Shown piece by piece: positions 42,891 through 54,970 of a stretch of 64,000 bases of DNA. The stretch lies in NCBI RefSeq assembly GCF_002356355.1, contig NZ_AP018052.1, positions 2,790,001 to 2,854,000 of the forward strand, read 5' to 3'. This DNA is from Thiohalobacter thiocyanaticus (GTDB lineage: Bacteria > Pseudomonadota > Gammaproteobacteria > Thiohalobacterales > Thiohalobacteraceae). Numbering within the stretch: the stretch's first letter is position 1; the number at the start of each line of letters is the position of its first letter. The notes below the pieces were generated by a model. The model had not been told where the DNA came from, did no database searches, and worked only from the letters and a program-made list of their open reading frames with translations. A program made the translations under genes and the position numbers.

Positions 42891-44257
42891 CAGTGACGCC
42901 CTCCCGGCCGTGGCTGCAACCGCACCAGCAGGGCCTGGACCACCCGCTCCATGCGCATGCTGCGCGAACCCTTGACCAGCACCTGCACCCCGGGATGCAG
43001 CTGCGCCTCGAGTGCGGACTGCAGGGACTCGAAATCATCGAAATGCGCCGCCGGTCCGGTGAAGGCCTCGGCGGCGGCGACGGCGTCACCCCCCAGGGTG
43101 AACAGCCGATCGCAGCCGGCCGCCGCCGCCCGGGCACCGATATCCCGGTGCAGCTGGCGGCTCTCGCCGCCCAGTTCACCCATGTCGCCCAGTACCAGCC
43201 AGCGCTCCCCGGACAGCTGCCCGAGCACCGCCAGAGCGGCTTGCACCGAGCCGGGGTTGGCATTGTAGGTGTCGTCGATCACGCCGATGTCATCGGCGCA
43301 GCGGTGGATCTGCAACCGGCCGCCGACCGGACGCAGACTCTGCAGCCCGGACTGCACCGCCGCCAGCGAGGCGCCCGCCCCCAGGGCGGCAGCGACGGCG
43401 GCCAGGGCGTTCATGGCGTTGTGCCGCCCCGGCAGCGCCAGTTCGACCTCGATGCTGCCGGCCGGGGTGCGCAGAACCAGCCGCTGGCCCGATTCATGCG
43501 GCGACACTTCGGCGCTGACATCGGCTTGCATCTCCAGCCCGAAGGTCATGATCCGCCGGCCCTGCAGTCGCATCAGCCAGTAGTCGGCGAAGGCATCGTC
43601 GCGGTTGACCACGGCCAGGCCCTCGGGACCCAGCCTGTCATAGATCTCGGCCTTGGCCCGCGCCACGCCTTCCAGGCTGCCGAACCCCTCCAGATGGGCG
43701 GGTCCGGCATTGGTGATCAGCGCGACCGTCGGCCGGGCCAGGCCGGTGAGGTAAGCGATCTCGCCCGGATGGTTGGCGCCCATTTCGATCACGGCGGCCG
43801 TATGCGCGGCGTCCAGCCGACCCAGGGTCAGGGGCACGCCGATATCGTTGTTGAGGTTGCCGCGGGTGGCCAGCACCTGATGTTCCATGCCCAGGATGGC
43901 GGCCAGCATCTCCTTGACCGTGGTCTTGCCGTTGCTGCCGGTGACCGCCACCAGCGGGATATCGAAACGCGCGCGCCAGGCCGCGGCCAGTCCACCCAGC
44001 GCCAGCCGGGTATCGGTCACCCGGATGCAGGGCAGCAGTTCCGTCACCGCCGTGCTGACCAGCGCGCCCGCAGCACCGCCGGCCGCGGCCTGATCGAGAT
44101 AGTCGTGGCCGTCGAAACGCTCACCCGCCAGCGCCACGAACAGGTTGCCGCGCTCCAGGCCGCGGCTGTCGGTGCTCAGGCCGGCGAAACGCGTATCCGC
44201 GCCCTGCAGCCGTCCCCGCACGACCTGCGCCGCTTCGGACAGCGCCATGGCAATCAT
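42890..44257 (-). CDS. murF: UDP-N-acetylmuramoyl-tripeptide--D-alanyl-D-alanine ligase
   Basis: 455 residues from ATG 44257 ([17 protein letters not shown]). The ATP motif is [14 protein letters not shown] and the C-terminal domain has [15 protein letters not shown]. It adds the D-Ala-D-Ala made by Ddl. The start overlaps the murE stop (ATGA). Confidence 0.96.
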   Translation of the reverse strand: MIAMALSEAAQVVRGRLQGADTRFAGLSTDSRGLERGNLFVALAGERFDGHDYLDQAAAGGAAGALVSTAVTELLPCIRVTDTRLALGGLAAAWRARFDIPLVAVTGSNGKTTVKEMLAAILGMEHQVLATRGNLNNDIGVPLTLGRLDAAHTAAVIEMGANHPGEIAYLTGLARPTVALITNAGPAHLEGFGSLEGVARAKAEIYDRLGPEGLAVVNRDDAFADYWLMRLQGRRIMTFGLEMQADVSAEVSPHESGQRLVLRTPAGSIEVELALPGRHNAMNALAAVAAALGAGASLAAVQSGLQSLRPVGGRLQIHRCADDIGVIDDTYNANPGSVQAALAVLGQLSGERWLVLGDMGELGGESRQLHRDIGARAAAAGCDRLFTLGGDAVAAAEAFTGPAAHFDDFESLQSALEAQLHPGVQVLVKGSRSMRMERVVQALLVRLQPRPGGRH

Positions 44258-45789
44258 GACTGCCTCCCGGACTCGAACCACCTCTGCACGACTTCGCGGT
44301 CACTGAAATGCAGTCTCCGCTCGCCAATGAGTTGATAGTCCTCGTGTCCCTTGCCGGCGATCAGTACCACGTCGTCAGGCCGCGCCAGTTCCAGCACATG
44401 CGCAATGGCACGCGCCCGGTCGGGCTGGATGTAGCAGGCATCCGGATCGGCGGTACCGCCGAGGATATCCACGATGATCTGGGTCGGGTCCTCGTGGCGC
44501 GGGTTGTCGGTGGTCAGCATGACGTAGTCGGCCAGTCGCTCGACCGCCGCACCCATCAGCGGCCGCTTGCCCGGGTCGCGCTCGCCGCCGGCACCGAAGA
44601 TGCACCAGAGGTGCCCGGCACAGTGTTCGCGCAGCGCCAGCAGTACCTGTTCCAGCGCACGCGGGGTATGGGCATAGTCGATCACCACCAGCGGCAGGCC
44701 GCCGCTGCCGCCCAGCGCTTCCATGCGACCGGGGACGGTGGTCACGCCCGCCAGCCGCTGCGCGGCCTCTGCCGGAGACAGGCCGTGGTCCAGCAGCACG
44801 GCCAGAGCGGCCAGCAGGTTGGCCGCGTTGAAACGGCCGAGCAGACCGGAGCGCAGTTCGACCGCGCCCTGGTGGGTGAGGATCTGCAGTTGCAGACCGG
44901 TGCGCGCCGTCTCGACCCGTTCGGCGACCACGAAGCGCTCGCTGCGGCGCGCCAGTTCGGTCGCCTCCAGCGCGTAGGCGCAGACCGGGCAGTCCAGCGC
45001 ATCGGCGGCCAGCAGTTCCCGGCCCAGGTCGTCGTCAGCATTGAGTACGGCCAGACGCAGCGAGGGGAAGCGGAACAGCCGCCGCTTGGCGTCACGGTAG
45101 GCGCCCTCGCTGCCGTGATAATCCAGGTGATCGCGACTGACATGGGTCAGCACGGCTACGTCGAAATGCACCCCGCCGGCACGGGCCTGGTCCAGGGCAT
45201 GCGAGGAGACCTCCATCACCACGGCGCGCGCGCCCTGATCACGCATCCCGGCCAGGATCGCCTGCAGGCTGACCGGATCGGGCGTGGTATGGGTGGCCGG
45301 ATCCAGGGCATCGAACAGGCCGGCGCCGAGGGTGCCGATCAGGCCGCAGGCGCGCCCCGGGCCATGCAGGGCCTGGGCGATGAAATGGGTGCAGGAGGTC
45401 TTGCCGTCGGTGCCGGTCACGCCCACGGTGTAGAGGTCGCGCGAGGGGTGGTTATGGAAACGGCCGGCAATGGCCGAGACCTGCGTCCCCAGACCGGGCA
45501 CGGCCACCACCGGCAGGTTCAGACCCTGCAGTTCGGGGGCAGTCTCGTCGATCTCCTCGTCGGGCTCCCAGCACACGGCCACGGCCCCGCGGCGGCTGGC
45601 CTCGGCCACATGCCGCACCCCGTGCTGATGTACACCGGCCAGGGCGAAGAACAGATCCCCGGGCCGGACCCGGCGGCTGTCCAGCGCCAGCCCGGTCACG
45701 GTCACATCCTGGGCCGGCGCGACCGGCGCCAGACCGGCCAGCAGCCCGGACAGCGACATCCCCGGATGCAGCGCCTCGGCGGCCATCAT
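44254..45789 (-). CDS. murE: UDP-MurNAc-L-Ala-D-Glu:meso-diaminopimelate ligase
   Basis: 511 residues from ATG 45789. The ATP site is GVTGTDGKTSC. The substrate selectivity motif DNPR (TTDNPRHEDP) indicates meso-diaminopimelate, as in other Gram-negative bacteria. The first residues overlap the ftsI stop; a much longer open frame upstream is a shadow of ftsI. Confidence 0.96.
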   Translation of the reverse strand: MMAAEALHPGMSLSGLLAGLAPVAPAQDVTVTGLALDSRRVRPGDLFFALAGVHQHGVRHVAEASRRGAVAVCWEPDEEIDETAPELQGLNLPVVAVPGLGTQVSAIAGRFHNHPSRDLYTVGVTGTDGKTSCTHFIAQALHGPGRACGLIGTLGAGLFDALDPATHTTPDPVSLQAILAGMRDQGARAVVMEVSSHALDQARAGGVHFDVAVLTHVSRDHLDYHGSEGAYRDAKRRLFRFPSLRLAVLNADDDLGRELLAADALDCPVCAYALEATELARRSERFVVAERVETARTGLQLQILTHQGAVELRSGLLGRFNAANLLAALAVLLDHGLSPAEAAQRLAGVTTVPGRMEALGGSGGLPLVVIDYAHTPRALEQVLLALREHCAGHLWCIFGAGGERDPGKRPLMGAAVERLADYVMLTTDNPRHEDPTQIIVDILGGTADPDACYIQPDRARAIAHVLELARPDDVVLIAGKGHEDYQLIGERRLHFSDREVVQRWFESGRQS

Positions 45790-47519
45790 GCCGGACCTCC
45801 CGCCGCGGCCTGGCGCAGCAGCGGCGCCGGCGTCTGCTGCCGCGGCGCCGGTTCGGCATCCGGCGGCAGATTCAGCAAGCGCAGGGCGCCGGACATGACC
45901 CGCGAGAACACCGGTCCGGCCACCTTGCCGCCGAAATAGTCCTCGCCGCGCGGGTCGTTGATCACGACCGCCACCACCAGGCGCGGATCCGAGGCCGGGG
46001 CCATGCCGACGAACAGGGCGTTGTAACGGTCCTCGGCATAGCCGCCGGCCGTGGCCTTGTGCACCGTGCCGGTCTTGCCGGCGACCCGGTAGCCGGGCAC
46101 CCGGGCCAGCGGCGCGGTGCCCTGGTTGCTGACGACCGCCTCCATCATGCGCCGCACCGAGCGCACCACGGCCGGATCCAGCACCGAACGCCCGCGCGGC
46201 AACTCGTCCTGATGCAGGAAACTGACCGGCAGCAGCCTGCCTTCGTTGGCCAGCAGGCCGTAGGCGCGCGCCAGCTGCAGCGGCGTGACCGAGATACCGT
46301 AACCGAAGGCGAGCGTGGCCTGCTCGATCTTCTGCCAACGGTGATGGCTGGCCAGCACGCCGGAGACCTCGCCGGGAAAGCCGGTGCCGACGCTGGTACC
46401 GAAGCCGGCGCCGCTGTAGACCCGCCACAGCTGCTCGGGATCGAGCGACAGGGCAATCTTGCTGGCACCGACATTACTGGACTTGCGGATGATGCCGGCC
46501 AGGTCGAGCCGGCCGTTGTCGTGCTCATCACGCACCGTATTGCTGCCGACCCGGTAATAGCCGGGCGCGGTATTCACCGTACTGCCGATATCATACTGTC
46601 CGCTCTGCAGGGCGGCGGCGATGGTGAAGGGCTTCATGGTCGAGCCCGGCTCGAGCACGTCGGTCACGGCCCGGTTGCGCACCGCGCCGGGCTGGATGGC
46701 ATGACGGTTGTTGGGGTTGAACGAAGGCTGGTTGACCATCGCCAGCACCTCGCCGGTGACGGCATCCAGCACCACCACCGAGCCCGAACTGGCACGGTGA
46801 CGCTGCACCGCGCTCTTCAATTCACGATAGGCCTGATATTGAATGCGCCGATCGATACTCAGACGCAGATCCCGACCGGGACTGGCCGGGCGAATCAACT
46901 CCACGTCGGCAATCACGTGGTGACGGCCGTCCTTGAGCACCCGCTTGGCGCCGTCGGCGCCGCTGAGCCAATCGTCATAGGCCAGCTCCAGCCCTTCCTG
47001 GCCGCGGTCGTCGATATCGGTAAAGCCGATGAGATGCGCCACCACCTCCCCGTCCGGGTAGTAGCGACGGTACTCGCGCTGCAGATAGACACCGGGAGCA
47101 TCCAGCGCCCTGACCTGGGCGGCCGTGGCCGGCGGCACGTGCCGGCGCAGGTAGACGAATTCACGGTCGGCGCGCCGTCCCAGCAGTCGCTGCAGATAGT
47201 CGATGTCCAGTTCCAGGATCTTGGCCAGTGCCTGCAGGTATTCCCGCGCCGGCACCAGCTCCTGGGGATTGGCCCAGACCGAGTCCACCGGGGTGCTGAC
47301 CGCCAGCGGCTCGCCGTTGCGGTCGGTGATCATGCCCCGGTGCGCCGGCAGCGAGACCGTGCGCAGGTGCCGGGCATCGGCCTGCCCCTGCAGGAAGCCG
47401 CGATCGAACCACTGCAGGTCCACCACCCGCCACAGCAGGGCCAGCAGGCCGAAACCGAACGCCGCCAGCACCAGGTAATGGCGGTACTGCTGCCTGTCTG
47501 CAATGCTTGGCGTCGTCAT
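45786..47519 (-). CDS. ftsI: septal transpeptidase FtsI (PBP3)
   Basis: 577 residues. An N-terminal membrane helix (about 15-35), the PBP dimer domain and a transpeptidase with SxxK (GSTMKPF), SSN (KSSNVGASK) and KTGT (AGKTGTVHK) motifs. FtsI cross-links septal peptidoglycan together with FtsW. It overlaps ftsL at its start and murE at its end. Confidence 0.97.
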   Translation of the reverse strand: MTTPSIADRQQYRHYLVLAAFGFGLLALLWRVVDLQWFDRGFLQGQADARHLRTVSLPAHRGMITDRNGEPLAVSTPVDSVWANPQELVPAREYLQALAKILELDIDYLQRLLGRRADREFVYLRRHVPPATAAQVRALDAPGVYLQREYRRYYPDGEVVAHLIGFTDIDDRGQEGLELAYDDWLSGADGAKRVLKDGRHHVIADVELIRPASPGRDLRLSIDRRIQYQAYRELKSAVQRHRASSGSVVVLDAVTGEVLAMVNQPSFNPNNRHAIQPGAVRNRAVTDVLEPGSTMKPFTIAAALQSGQYDIGSTVNTAPGYYRVGSNTVRDEHDNGRLDLAGIIRKSSNVGASKIALSLDPEQLWRVYSGAGFGTSVGTGFPGEVSGVLASHHRWQKIEQATLAFGYGISVTPLQLARAYGLLANEGRLLPVSFLHQDELPRGRSVLDPAVVRSVRRMMEAVVSNQGTAPLARVPGYRVAGKTGTVHKATAGGYAEDRYNALFVGMAPASDPRLVVAVVINDPRGEDYFGGKVAGPVFSRVMSGALRLLNLPPDAEPAPRQQTPAPLLRQAAAGGPA

Positions 47520-47776
47520 GGCTTCACCAGGATGATTTCGTCGTGGGCCGGCACATGCATCTCCAGCCGCTCGGTTGCCAGTCGCTCGATCCGGCCATGG
47601 GTGGCCAGGGTGCTCTGTTCAAGCTGCAGCTGCCCCCATTCGATGTTCAACGCATCCCGTTCGCTCAGCAGTGACTGCAGCTGCACGAACAGGGCCCGGC
47701 TCTGGTGGCGCGCATAGACCACGCCGATACCGGAAGCGATCACGCCAGCCAGCAGCAATGCGAGCAGCAGCTTCAC
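47516..47776 (-). CDS. ftsL: cell division protein FtsL
   Basis: 86 residues: short cytoplasmic start, one membrane helix (about 3-21, [20 protein letters not shown]) and a periplasmic coiled coil ([20 protein letters not shown]). FtsL joins FtsB and FtsQ. Sequence identity in this family is low; the position between rsmH and ftsI and the bitopic layout carry the assignment. Confidence 0.92.
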   Translation of the reverse strand: MKLLLALLLAGVIASGIGVVYARHQSRALFVQLQSLLSERDALNIEWGQLQLEQSTLATHGRIERLATERLEMHVPAHDEIILVKP

Positions 47777-48702
47777 TGCAACCGCTCCGCGACCCGCAGT
47801 ACGGCACTGCGCGCCCGGGGATTGGCCTGCACCTCTGCCTCACCGGCATGGCGCGCCTTGCCGACCAGGCGCAGGCGGCCCTGGCTCGTGCCGGTGACCG
47901 GCAGGTCCAGCGGCAGCTCCTCGCCCTTGCACTCCCTGCGCATGAAGCGTTTGACCAGGCGGTCCTCCAGGGAGTGAAAACTGATCACCGCCAAACGCCC
48001 GCCCGGGGCGAGCAGGTCCACCGCCTGCGGCAGCACCGTCTCCAACTCTTCCAGTTCGCGGTTCACATGGATGCGGATGGCCTGAAAACTGCGGGTGGCC
48101 GGATGCCGGCCGGGCTCGCGCTTGGGCACCGCGGCGGCAATGATTTCGGCCAGGCGGCCGGTGCGGGTGATGGGCGCCTCCTGGCGTGCGGCCAGCACCG
48201 CGCGGGCAATGCGCCGGGCGAAGCGCTCCTCGCCATACACCTTCAACACCCGCACGATCTCCTGCTCGGAGGCCTGATTGAGCCAGTCGGCTGCACTCAG
48301 GCCCTGTTCCGGATCCATGCGCATGTCCAGGGGACCGTCACCGAGGAAACTGAAGCCGCGCCGGGCATCGTCGAGTTGCGGCGAGGAGACCCCGAGGTCG
48401 AGCAGCACACCGCTGACCCTGCCTTCGATCCCCGCTGCCTGTGCCATCGCGCCCAGCATGGCGAATGATCCTCTGGTGATATGAAACCGCCGATCCTGCT
48501 CGAAGCGCTGCGCCGCGGCGATCGCCTCCGGGTCCCGGTCCATGGCATAGAGCCTGCCTTCGGGCCCCAACCGTGCGAGAATGGCCGCGGCGTGTCCGCC
48601 CCGGCCGAAGGTGGCATCGACATAGATGCCATCCGCGCGTACGGCCAGCGCCTCCAGCACTTCCTGCAGCAGCACCGGATGATGAGCGGCACCCGCAGCC
48701 AC
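47773..48702 (-). CDS. rsmH: 16S rRNA (cytosine-1402-N4) methyltransferase RsmH
   Basis: 309 residues from GTG 48702 ([13 protein letters not shown]). SAM-binding motif [14 protein letters not shown], then [18 protein letters not shown] and C-terminal [13 protein letters not shown]. It methylates C1402 of 16S rRNA. The GTG overlaps the mraZ TAG (TAGTG), so translation is coupled. Confidence 0.96.
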   Translation of the reverse strand: MAAGAAHHPVLLQEVLEALAVRADGIYVDATFGRGGHAAAILARLGPEGRLYAMDRDPEAIAAAQRFEQDRRFHITRGSFAMLGAMAQAAGIEGRVSGVLLDLGVSSPQLDDARRGFSFLGDGPLDMRMDPEQGLSAADWLNQASEQEIVRVLKVYGEERFARRIARAVLAARQEAPITRTGRLAEIIAAAVPKREPGRHPATRSFQAIRIHVNRELEELETVLPQAVDLLAPGGRLAVISFHSLEDRLVKRFMRRECKGEELPLDLPVTGTSQGRLRLVGKARHAGEAEVQANPRARSAVLRVAERLQ

Positions 48703-49154
48703 TAGAGACTCAGATTGTCGAGTGCTTCCGGAACCGACTCCGCTCCGCCGTCGTCGATCCAGTGCCGCAGATTCTCTTCCCAGGCCTCTTCGTTCCAGAT
48801 CTCAAACTTGTTGACCAGCGAGGCAAGCACTACCTTCTTGTCCAGGTTGGCGAACTCGCGCAAGCGCGGCGGCAGGAGGATACGGCCATGACTGTCCATC
48901 TCGACCTCGGTGGCATGACCGAGCAGCATGCGCTGGAGACGGCGGATAGCGGGGTTCTGGTTGGGGAGCCGGATCAGCTTGCGCTCGATCTCTTCCCATT
49001 CCGGGGCAGGGTAAAGCAGCAGGCAGCCGTCGCCGTGGATGGTCAGCACCATCCGGCCTTCACAGCTGTCCGTCAGTTCCTGGCGATAGCGCGTTGGCAG
49101 AGCCAAACGGCCCTTGGCATCCAGGTTGACGGTGTTGCCCCCCGACTTGGCCAA
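48702..49154 (-). CDS. mraZ: transcriptional regulator MraZ
   Basis: 150 residues with two AbrB-like SpoVT domains ([15 protein letters not shown] and [15 protein letters not shown]). The start is TTG at 49154, preceded by a GGGGGAA ribosome site; no ATG fits better. MraZ represses its own dcw promoter by binding direct repeats near the promoter, and three such boxes stand upstream. It opens the dcw cluster. Confidence 0.94.
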   Translation of the reverse strand: MAKSGGNTVNLDAKGRLALPTRYRQELTDSCEGRMVLTIHGDGCLLLYPAPEWEEIERKLIRLPNQNPAIRRLQRMLLGHATEVEMDSHGRILLPPRLREFANLDKKVVLASLVNKFEIWNEEAWEENLRHWIDDGGAESVPEALDNLSL

Positions 49155-49180
49155 GAATTCCCCCTGTTATCCCTTTTTTT

Positions 49181-49205
49181 CCACTTTCTACCACTTCTTC
49201 CCACT
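49181..49205 (-). promoter_or_regulatory. MraZ operator, three direct repeats
   Basis: On the minus strand GTGG words start every 10 bp (GTGGG-AAGAA-GTGGT-AGAAA-GTGGA), matching the known TGGG-N5 repeat pattern bound by MraZ. They lie just downstream of the -10 box, so bound MraZ would block the dcw promoter. Confidence 0.85.
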
Positions 49206-49212
49206 TTTCGAC

Positions 49213-49241
49213 ACTATAGGTAGGGAAGCTGAAGGCGTCAA
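49213..49241 (-). promoter_or_regulatory. sigma-70 promoter of the dcw cluster
   Basis: TTGACG (minus strand, 49236-49241) and TATAGT (49213-49218) are separated by exactly 17 bp. This is the best-matching sigma-70 promoter seen in the window and drives mraZ onward. Confidence 0.85.
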
Positions 49242-49535
49242 GCGAATTCAGGAAAAAACGCGAGAAATTCCTCAATATATTTCAATTATTTATGGGCTCA
49301 TCGGGGAAGACAACGATACGATCGGACGTTCCTCATAACAATCAGCTGGTTATATATATAACCTTATAAAACCATTGAGGTTGAGCCAGGTTCAGCCTGA
49401 GAAAACCTTGGGATTCGATAAATCGGGATCGGTGTTCCGGGCGAGGAAAATCCCACCCCGCAGCTGCGCGAGGCTGTCATCCTGCGGTCACATGGGCGGG
49501 CTAGGCTGCAAAAAACGCGACTGGAGAAATGAGAT
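49242..49535. other. AT-rich region upstream of the dcw promoter
   Basis: The gene-free stretch 49155-49535 holds the dcw promoter and operator and then this AT-rich part. It contains a perfect 16-bp palindrome GGTTATATATATAACC at 49348-49363, and no reading frame or A-D family repeat. Confidence 0.5.
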
Positions 49536-49733
49536 ATGAAAGCGACTGCTGCACCGCTCCACCGGCCCTGCCCGCAGGAACTGCGCCTGGAGATCGCCCA
49601 GCTGGAGCGGCGCCTGAGGACCGTGGGACTGGACGGAGACTGCGCCTATGAACGGGCGCTCAGTCAGGCCTACGATGCCCTGCTGCTGCAAAAGCGCCGC
49701 GAACTGGCGGCGATACGGGAGTCGGGATTCTGA
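49536..49733 (+). CDS. small hypothetical protein, helical
   Basis: 65 residues (MKATAAPLHRPCPQELRLEI and on). The central part (EIAQLERRLRTV ... LLLQKRRELAAI) is predicted as amphipathic helix or coiled coil. A GGAGA ribosome site lies 8 bp before the ATG. GC-rich codon use fits the genome. No family is recognised. It stands alone between the divergent dcw promoter and convergent ssb. Confidence 0.55.
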   Translation: MKATAAPLHRPCPQELRLEIAQLERRLRTVGLDGDCAYERALSQAYDALLLQKRRELAAIRESGF

Positions 49734-49805
49734 GACCGAGGCGGCATGGGTGGAGGTGCTGACGCCGCAACCAACCCAGGCCAAAGATCATCGTCATAGC
49801 AGGCA

Positions 49806-49834
49806 GTGATGGGCTGCGTTTGGCGCCACCCATC
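49806..49834. repeat. small palindrome between the hypothetical gene and ssb
   Basis: GTGATGGGCTGCG with the inverted arm CCACCCATC, resembling the palindrome at 22260-22290. It ends about 9 bp from the ssb stop. Confidence 0.4.
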
Positions 49835-49842
49835 CCGTCTGC

Positions 49843-50304
49843 TCAGAACGGGATATCGTCGTCGAAGCCCTCGTCGAAGCCGCCGCTGCTGCCACCGCCC
49901 TGGCTCTCGGCCGCCGCAGGCGCCCGATTGCTGTTGTAGTTGGCGCTGCCGCCACCACCGCCGCCGCCGCGACCGCCCAGCATCTGCATCTCGGAGGCGA
50001 TGATCTCGGTGGTGTAGCGATCATTGCCGTTCTTGTCCTGCCACTTGCGGGTGCGCAGGCTGCCCTCGACATAGACCTGGGAGCCCTTCTTCAGATACTC
50101 GCCGACGATCTCGGCCAGGCGCTGGTAGAAGACCACATTGTGCCATTCGGTGCGCTCGCGCTGCTCGCCGGTCTGCTTGTCCTTCCACTGATCCGAGGTG
50201 GCAAGGGTGACATTGGCCACGGCCCCGCCGCTGGGCATGTACCGGACCTCGGGATCCTTGCCCAGGTTGCCGACCAGAATCACCTTGTTTATGCCGCGCG
50301 CCAT
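49843..50304 (-). CDS. ssb: single-stranded DNA-binding protein
   Basis: 153 residues. OB fold ([54 protein letters not shown]), Gly-rich linker and the acidic tip DDDIPF that recruits repair and replication proteins. SSB coats single-stranded DNA. It lies downstream of the MFS gene and near uvrA, as often in gammaproteobacteria. Confidence 0.97.
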   Translation of the reverse strand: MARGINKVILVGNLGKDPEVRYMPSGGAVANVTLATSDQWKDKQTGEQRERTEWHNVVFYQRLAEIVGEYLKKGSQVYVEGSLRTRKWQDKNGNDRYTTEIIASEMQMLGGRGGGGGGGSANYNSNRAPAAAESQGGGSSGGFDEGFDDDIPF

Positions 50305-50357
50305 GCCGATTTCTCCTGACTGTGCTGAGTTGCCCTGAGGGGTACTGCAAGCTGCCC

Positions 50358-50386
50358 ATCATAGGGGGATTCGCCGGCGCCGGCAA
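50358..50386 (-). promoter_or_regulatory. sigma-70 promoter of ssb inside an inverted repeat
   Basis: TTGCCG (minus strand, 50381-50386) and TATGAT (50358-50363) with 17 bp between. The spacer and -35 lie in the imperfect palindrome GGGGGATT ... AATCCCCC at about 50364-50393, which may also end the MFS transcript. Confidence 0.55.
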
Positions 50387-50407
50387 ATCCCCCCGGCGGC
50401 GTCCGTC

Positions 50408-51778
50408 TCACTGCCCGGCTGGAGCCGGGCGACCGACCAGCGTCTCCAGCGCGGCCTCGTCCAGGGCGCGCGGATCCACCTTCAGATAGGCCGTCTCGTC
50501 CTCGGCGACAACCACCGCCTCGACCACGCCCGGGACCCGTCCGAGTTCCCGGGCCAGCATCCCGGCCTGGGGCGGTGTGAGTCGGCCGACGCCGACCAGC
50601 CGGCTGGCCAGATAGCGCGGACGCTCCATCCCCGCCGCCACGGCCAGCCACACCAGTGCGATCAGGGCGCAGCCCAGGAAGACCCCGGTTGCGCCGAAGC
50701 GGCCGTGCAGGACCCCGCCCAGCGCCCCGCCCAGGAAGGCGCCGAGAAACTGGGAACTGGAATAGAAGCCCATGGCCGTCCCCTTGCTGTCGGCCGGGGC
50801 GGTCTTGGAGATCAGCGACGGCAGGGTCGCCTCCAGGATATTGAAGCCCACGTAGAACACGAACAGCGCCAGCACCACCCCGGCCAGCTGCCCCTGCCAC
50901 TGGACCAGCGCCAGTTCGCCCGCCAGCACCATCACGATGGCGGCGAGGAACACCGGTTTCATGCGCTGCTGCTTCTCGGCCTGGATGATGAAGGGAATCA
51001 TCACCGCCACCGACAGCACCAGCACCGGCAGGTAGAGCCAGGCGTGGCGGTCCGGGGCCAGCCCCAGGCCGTCGCGCAGCACCAGCGGCAGGCTGACGAA
51101 GCTGGCGGTCAGGATCAGATGCAGGGCCAGAATGCCGAAATCCAGCCGCAGCAGGCGGGCGTCGCGCAGCACGGCCAGGAACTGGGCCGGTACCGGCTGG
51201 GCGTCGCGGTGCGGCCGGCTCAGTGCGGGGCTGGGCACGGACCAGCGCAGGATGACCAGGCCGGACAGCGCCAGGACCGCGGTCAGCCAGAAGATGCCGG
51301 ACAGGCCGATCCAGTGGCCCAGCCAGGGGCCCAGCACCAGGGCCAGGGCGAAGGACAGGCCGATGCTCATGCCGATCACGGCCATGGCCTTGGTGCGGTG
51401 CTCCTCCCGGGTCAGGTCCGCCGCCAGGGCCATGACCGCCGCGGCGATCGCCCCCGCGCCCTGCAGGGCGCGGCCCAGGATCACACCCCAGATGCTGTCG
51501 GCCAGCGCGGCCACCAGGCTGCCCAGGGCGAACAGCAGCAGTCCGATGGCGATGATGCGCTTGCGCCCGAAGCGGTCGGACAGCAGCCCGAAGGGGATCT
51601 GCAGCAGGGCCTGGGTGAAGCCGTAGGCGCCGATGGCCAGGCCGATCAGCCCCGGGGTGGCGCCGGTGTAGTCGTCGGCATAGAGGGCGAACACCGGCAG
51701 GATCATGAACAGCCCCAGCATGCGCATGGCGAAGATGCCCGCCAGCGAGACCGCCGCGCGACGCTCGCCGCGGGTCAT
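50408..51778 (-). CDS. MFS transporter, YajR type, with C-terminal ferredoxin-like domain
   Basis: 456 residues from ATG 51778 (MTRGERRAAVSLAGIFAMRM); a GTG 14 codons upstream is an alternative. Twelve membrane helices with the MFS motif A GLLSDRFGRKR. The last 65 residues after the final helix (LVGVGRLTPPQAGMLARELG ... VEAVVVAEDETAYLKVDP) look like the soluble YAM domain of E. coli YajR. The substrate is unknown, though drug efflux is often assumed. It lies between ssb and divergent uvrA. Confidence 0.85.
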   Translation of the reverse strand: MTRGERRAAVSLAGIFAMRMLGLFMILPVFALYADDYTGATPGLIGLAIGAYGFTQALLQIPFGLLSDRFGRKRIIAIGLLLFALGSLVAALADSIWGVILGRALQGAGAIAAAVMALAADLTREEHRTKAMAVIGMSIGLSFALALVLGPWLGHWIGLSGIFWLTAVLALSGLVILRWSVPSPALSRPHRDAQPVPAQFLAVLRDARLLRLDFGILALHLILTASFVSLPLVLRDGLGLAPDRHAWLYLPVLVLSVAVMIPFIIQAEKQQRMKPVFLAAIVMVLAGELALVQWQGQLAGVVLALFVFYVGFNILEATLPSLISKTAPADSKGTAMGFYSSSQFLGAFLGGALGGVLHGRFGATGVFLGCALIALVWLAVAAGMERPRYLASRLVGVGRLTPPQAGMLARELGRVPGVVEAVVVAEDETAYLKVDPRALDEAALETLVGRPAPAGQ

Positions 51779-51823
51779 GTTCGCATGCTGCTCGGGGCCG
51801 TCTGCCACGCGCCGAATCACCTT

Positions 51824-51853
51824 TTGCCGAGGACCGGGGAAGCGACGTATAGT
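51824..51853 (+). promoter_or_regulatory. sigma-70 promoter of uvrA
   Basis: TTGCCG (51824-51829) and TATAGT (51848-51853) with an 18-bp spacer, 29 bp before the ATG. No CTGT-N8-ACAG LexA box is visible in the 104-bp gap between uvrA and the MFS gene. Confidence 0.6.
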
Positions 51854-51882
51854 AACAGGTTCGATTTACGGCGGAAAACGGC

Positions 51883-54726
<2,844 letters not shown>

Positions 54727-54730
54727 CGGA

Positions 54731-54954
54731 AACGCAGAGGACGCAAAGGCGCAGAGACGCAGAGTGTATTAATGATTAGTTCGTTGTGATTGTTTCGTTT
54801 GGTGGGACCATTCCCAGGTAGGGCGGAATCCAGATACCGTCGTGGTTATGGATTCCGGCCTGCGCCGGGATGACGGGAAGGCCTGCCTGAGATTTACATA
54901 ATCCCGACAAGATATTCGACTTTGCGCCTCTGCGGCTTTGCGTCCTCTGCGTTA
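54731..54954. repeat. composite palindromic repeat: type E ends, type D core
   Basis: Ends 54731-54764 (AACGCAGAGGACGCAAAGGC and on) and 54920-54954 are inverted copies unrelated to type A. They enclose a degenerate type D core at 54808-54876. The left end starts 4 bp after the uvrA stop and the right end lies 16 bp from the stop of the next gene. Confidence 0.8.
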
Positions 54955-54970
54955 CTGCCACTTACGTTTG

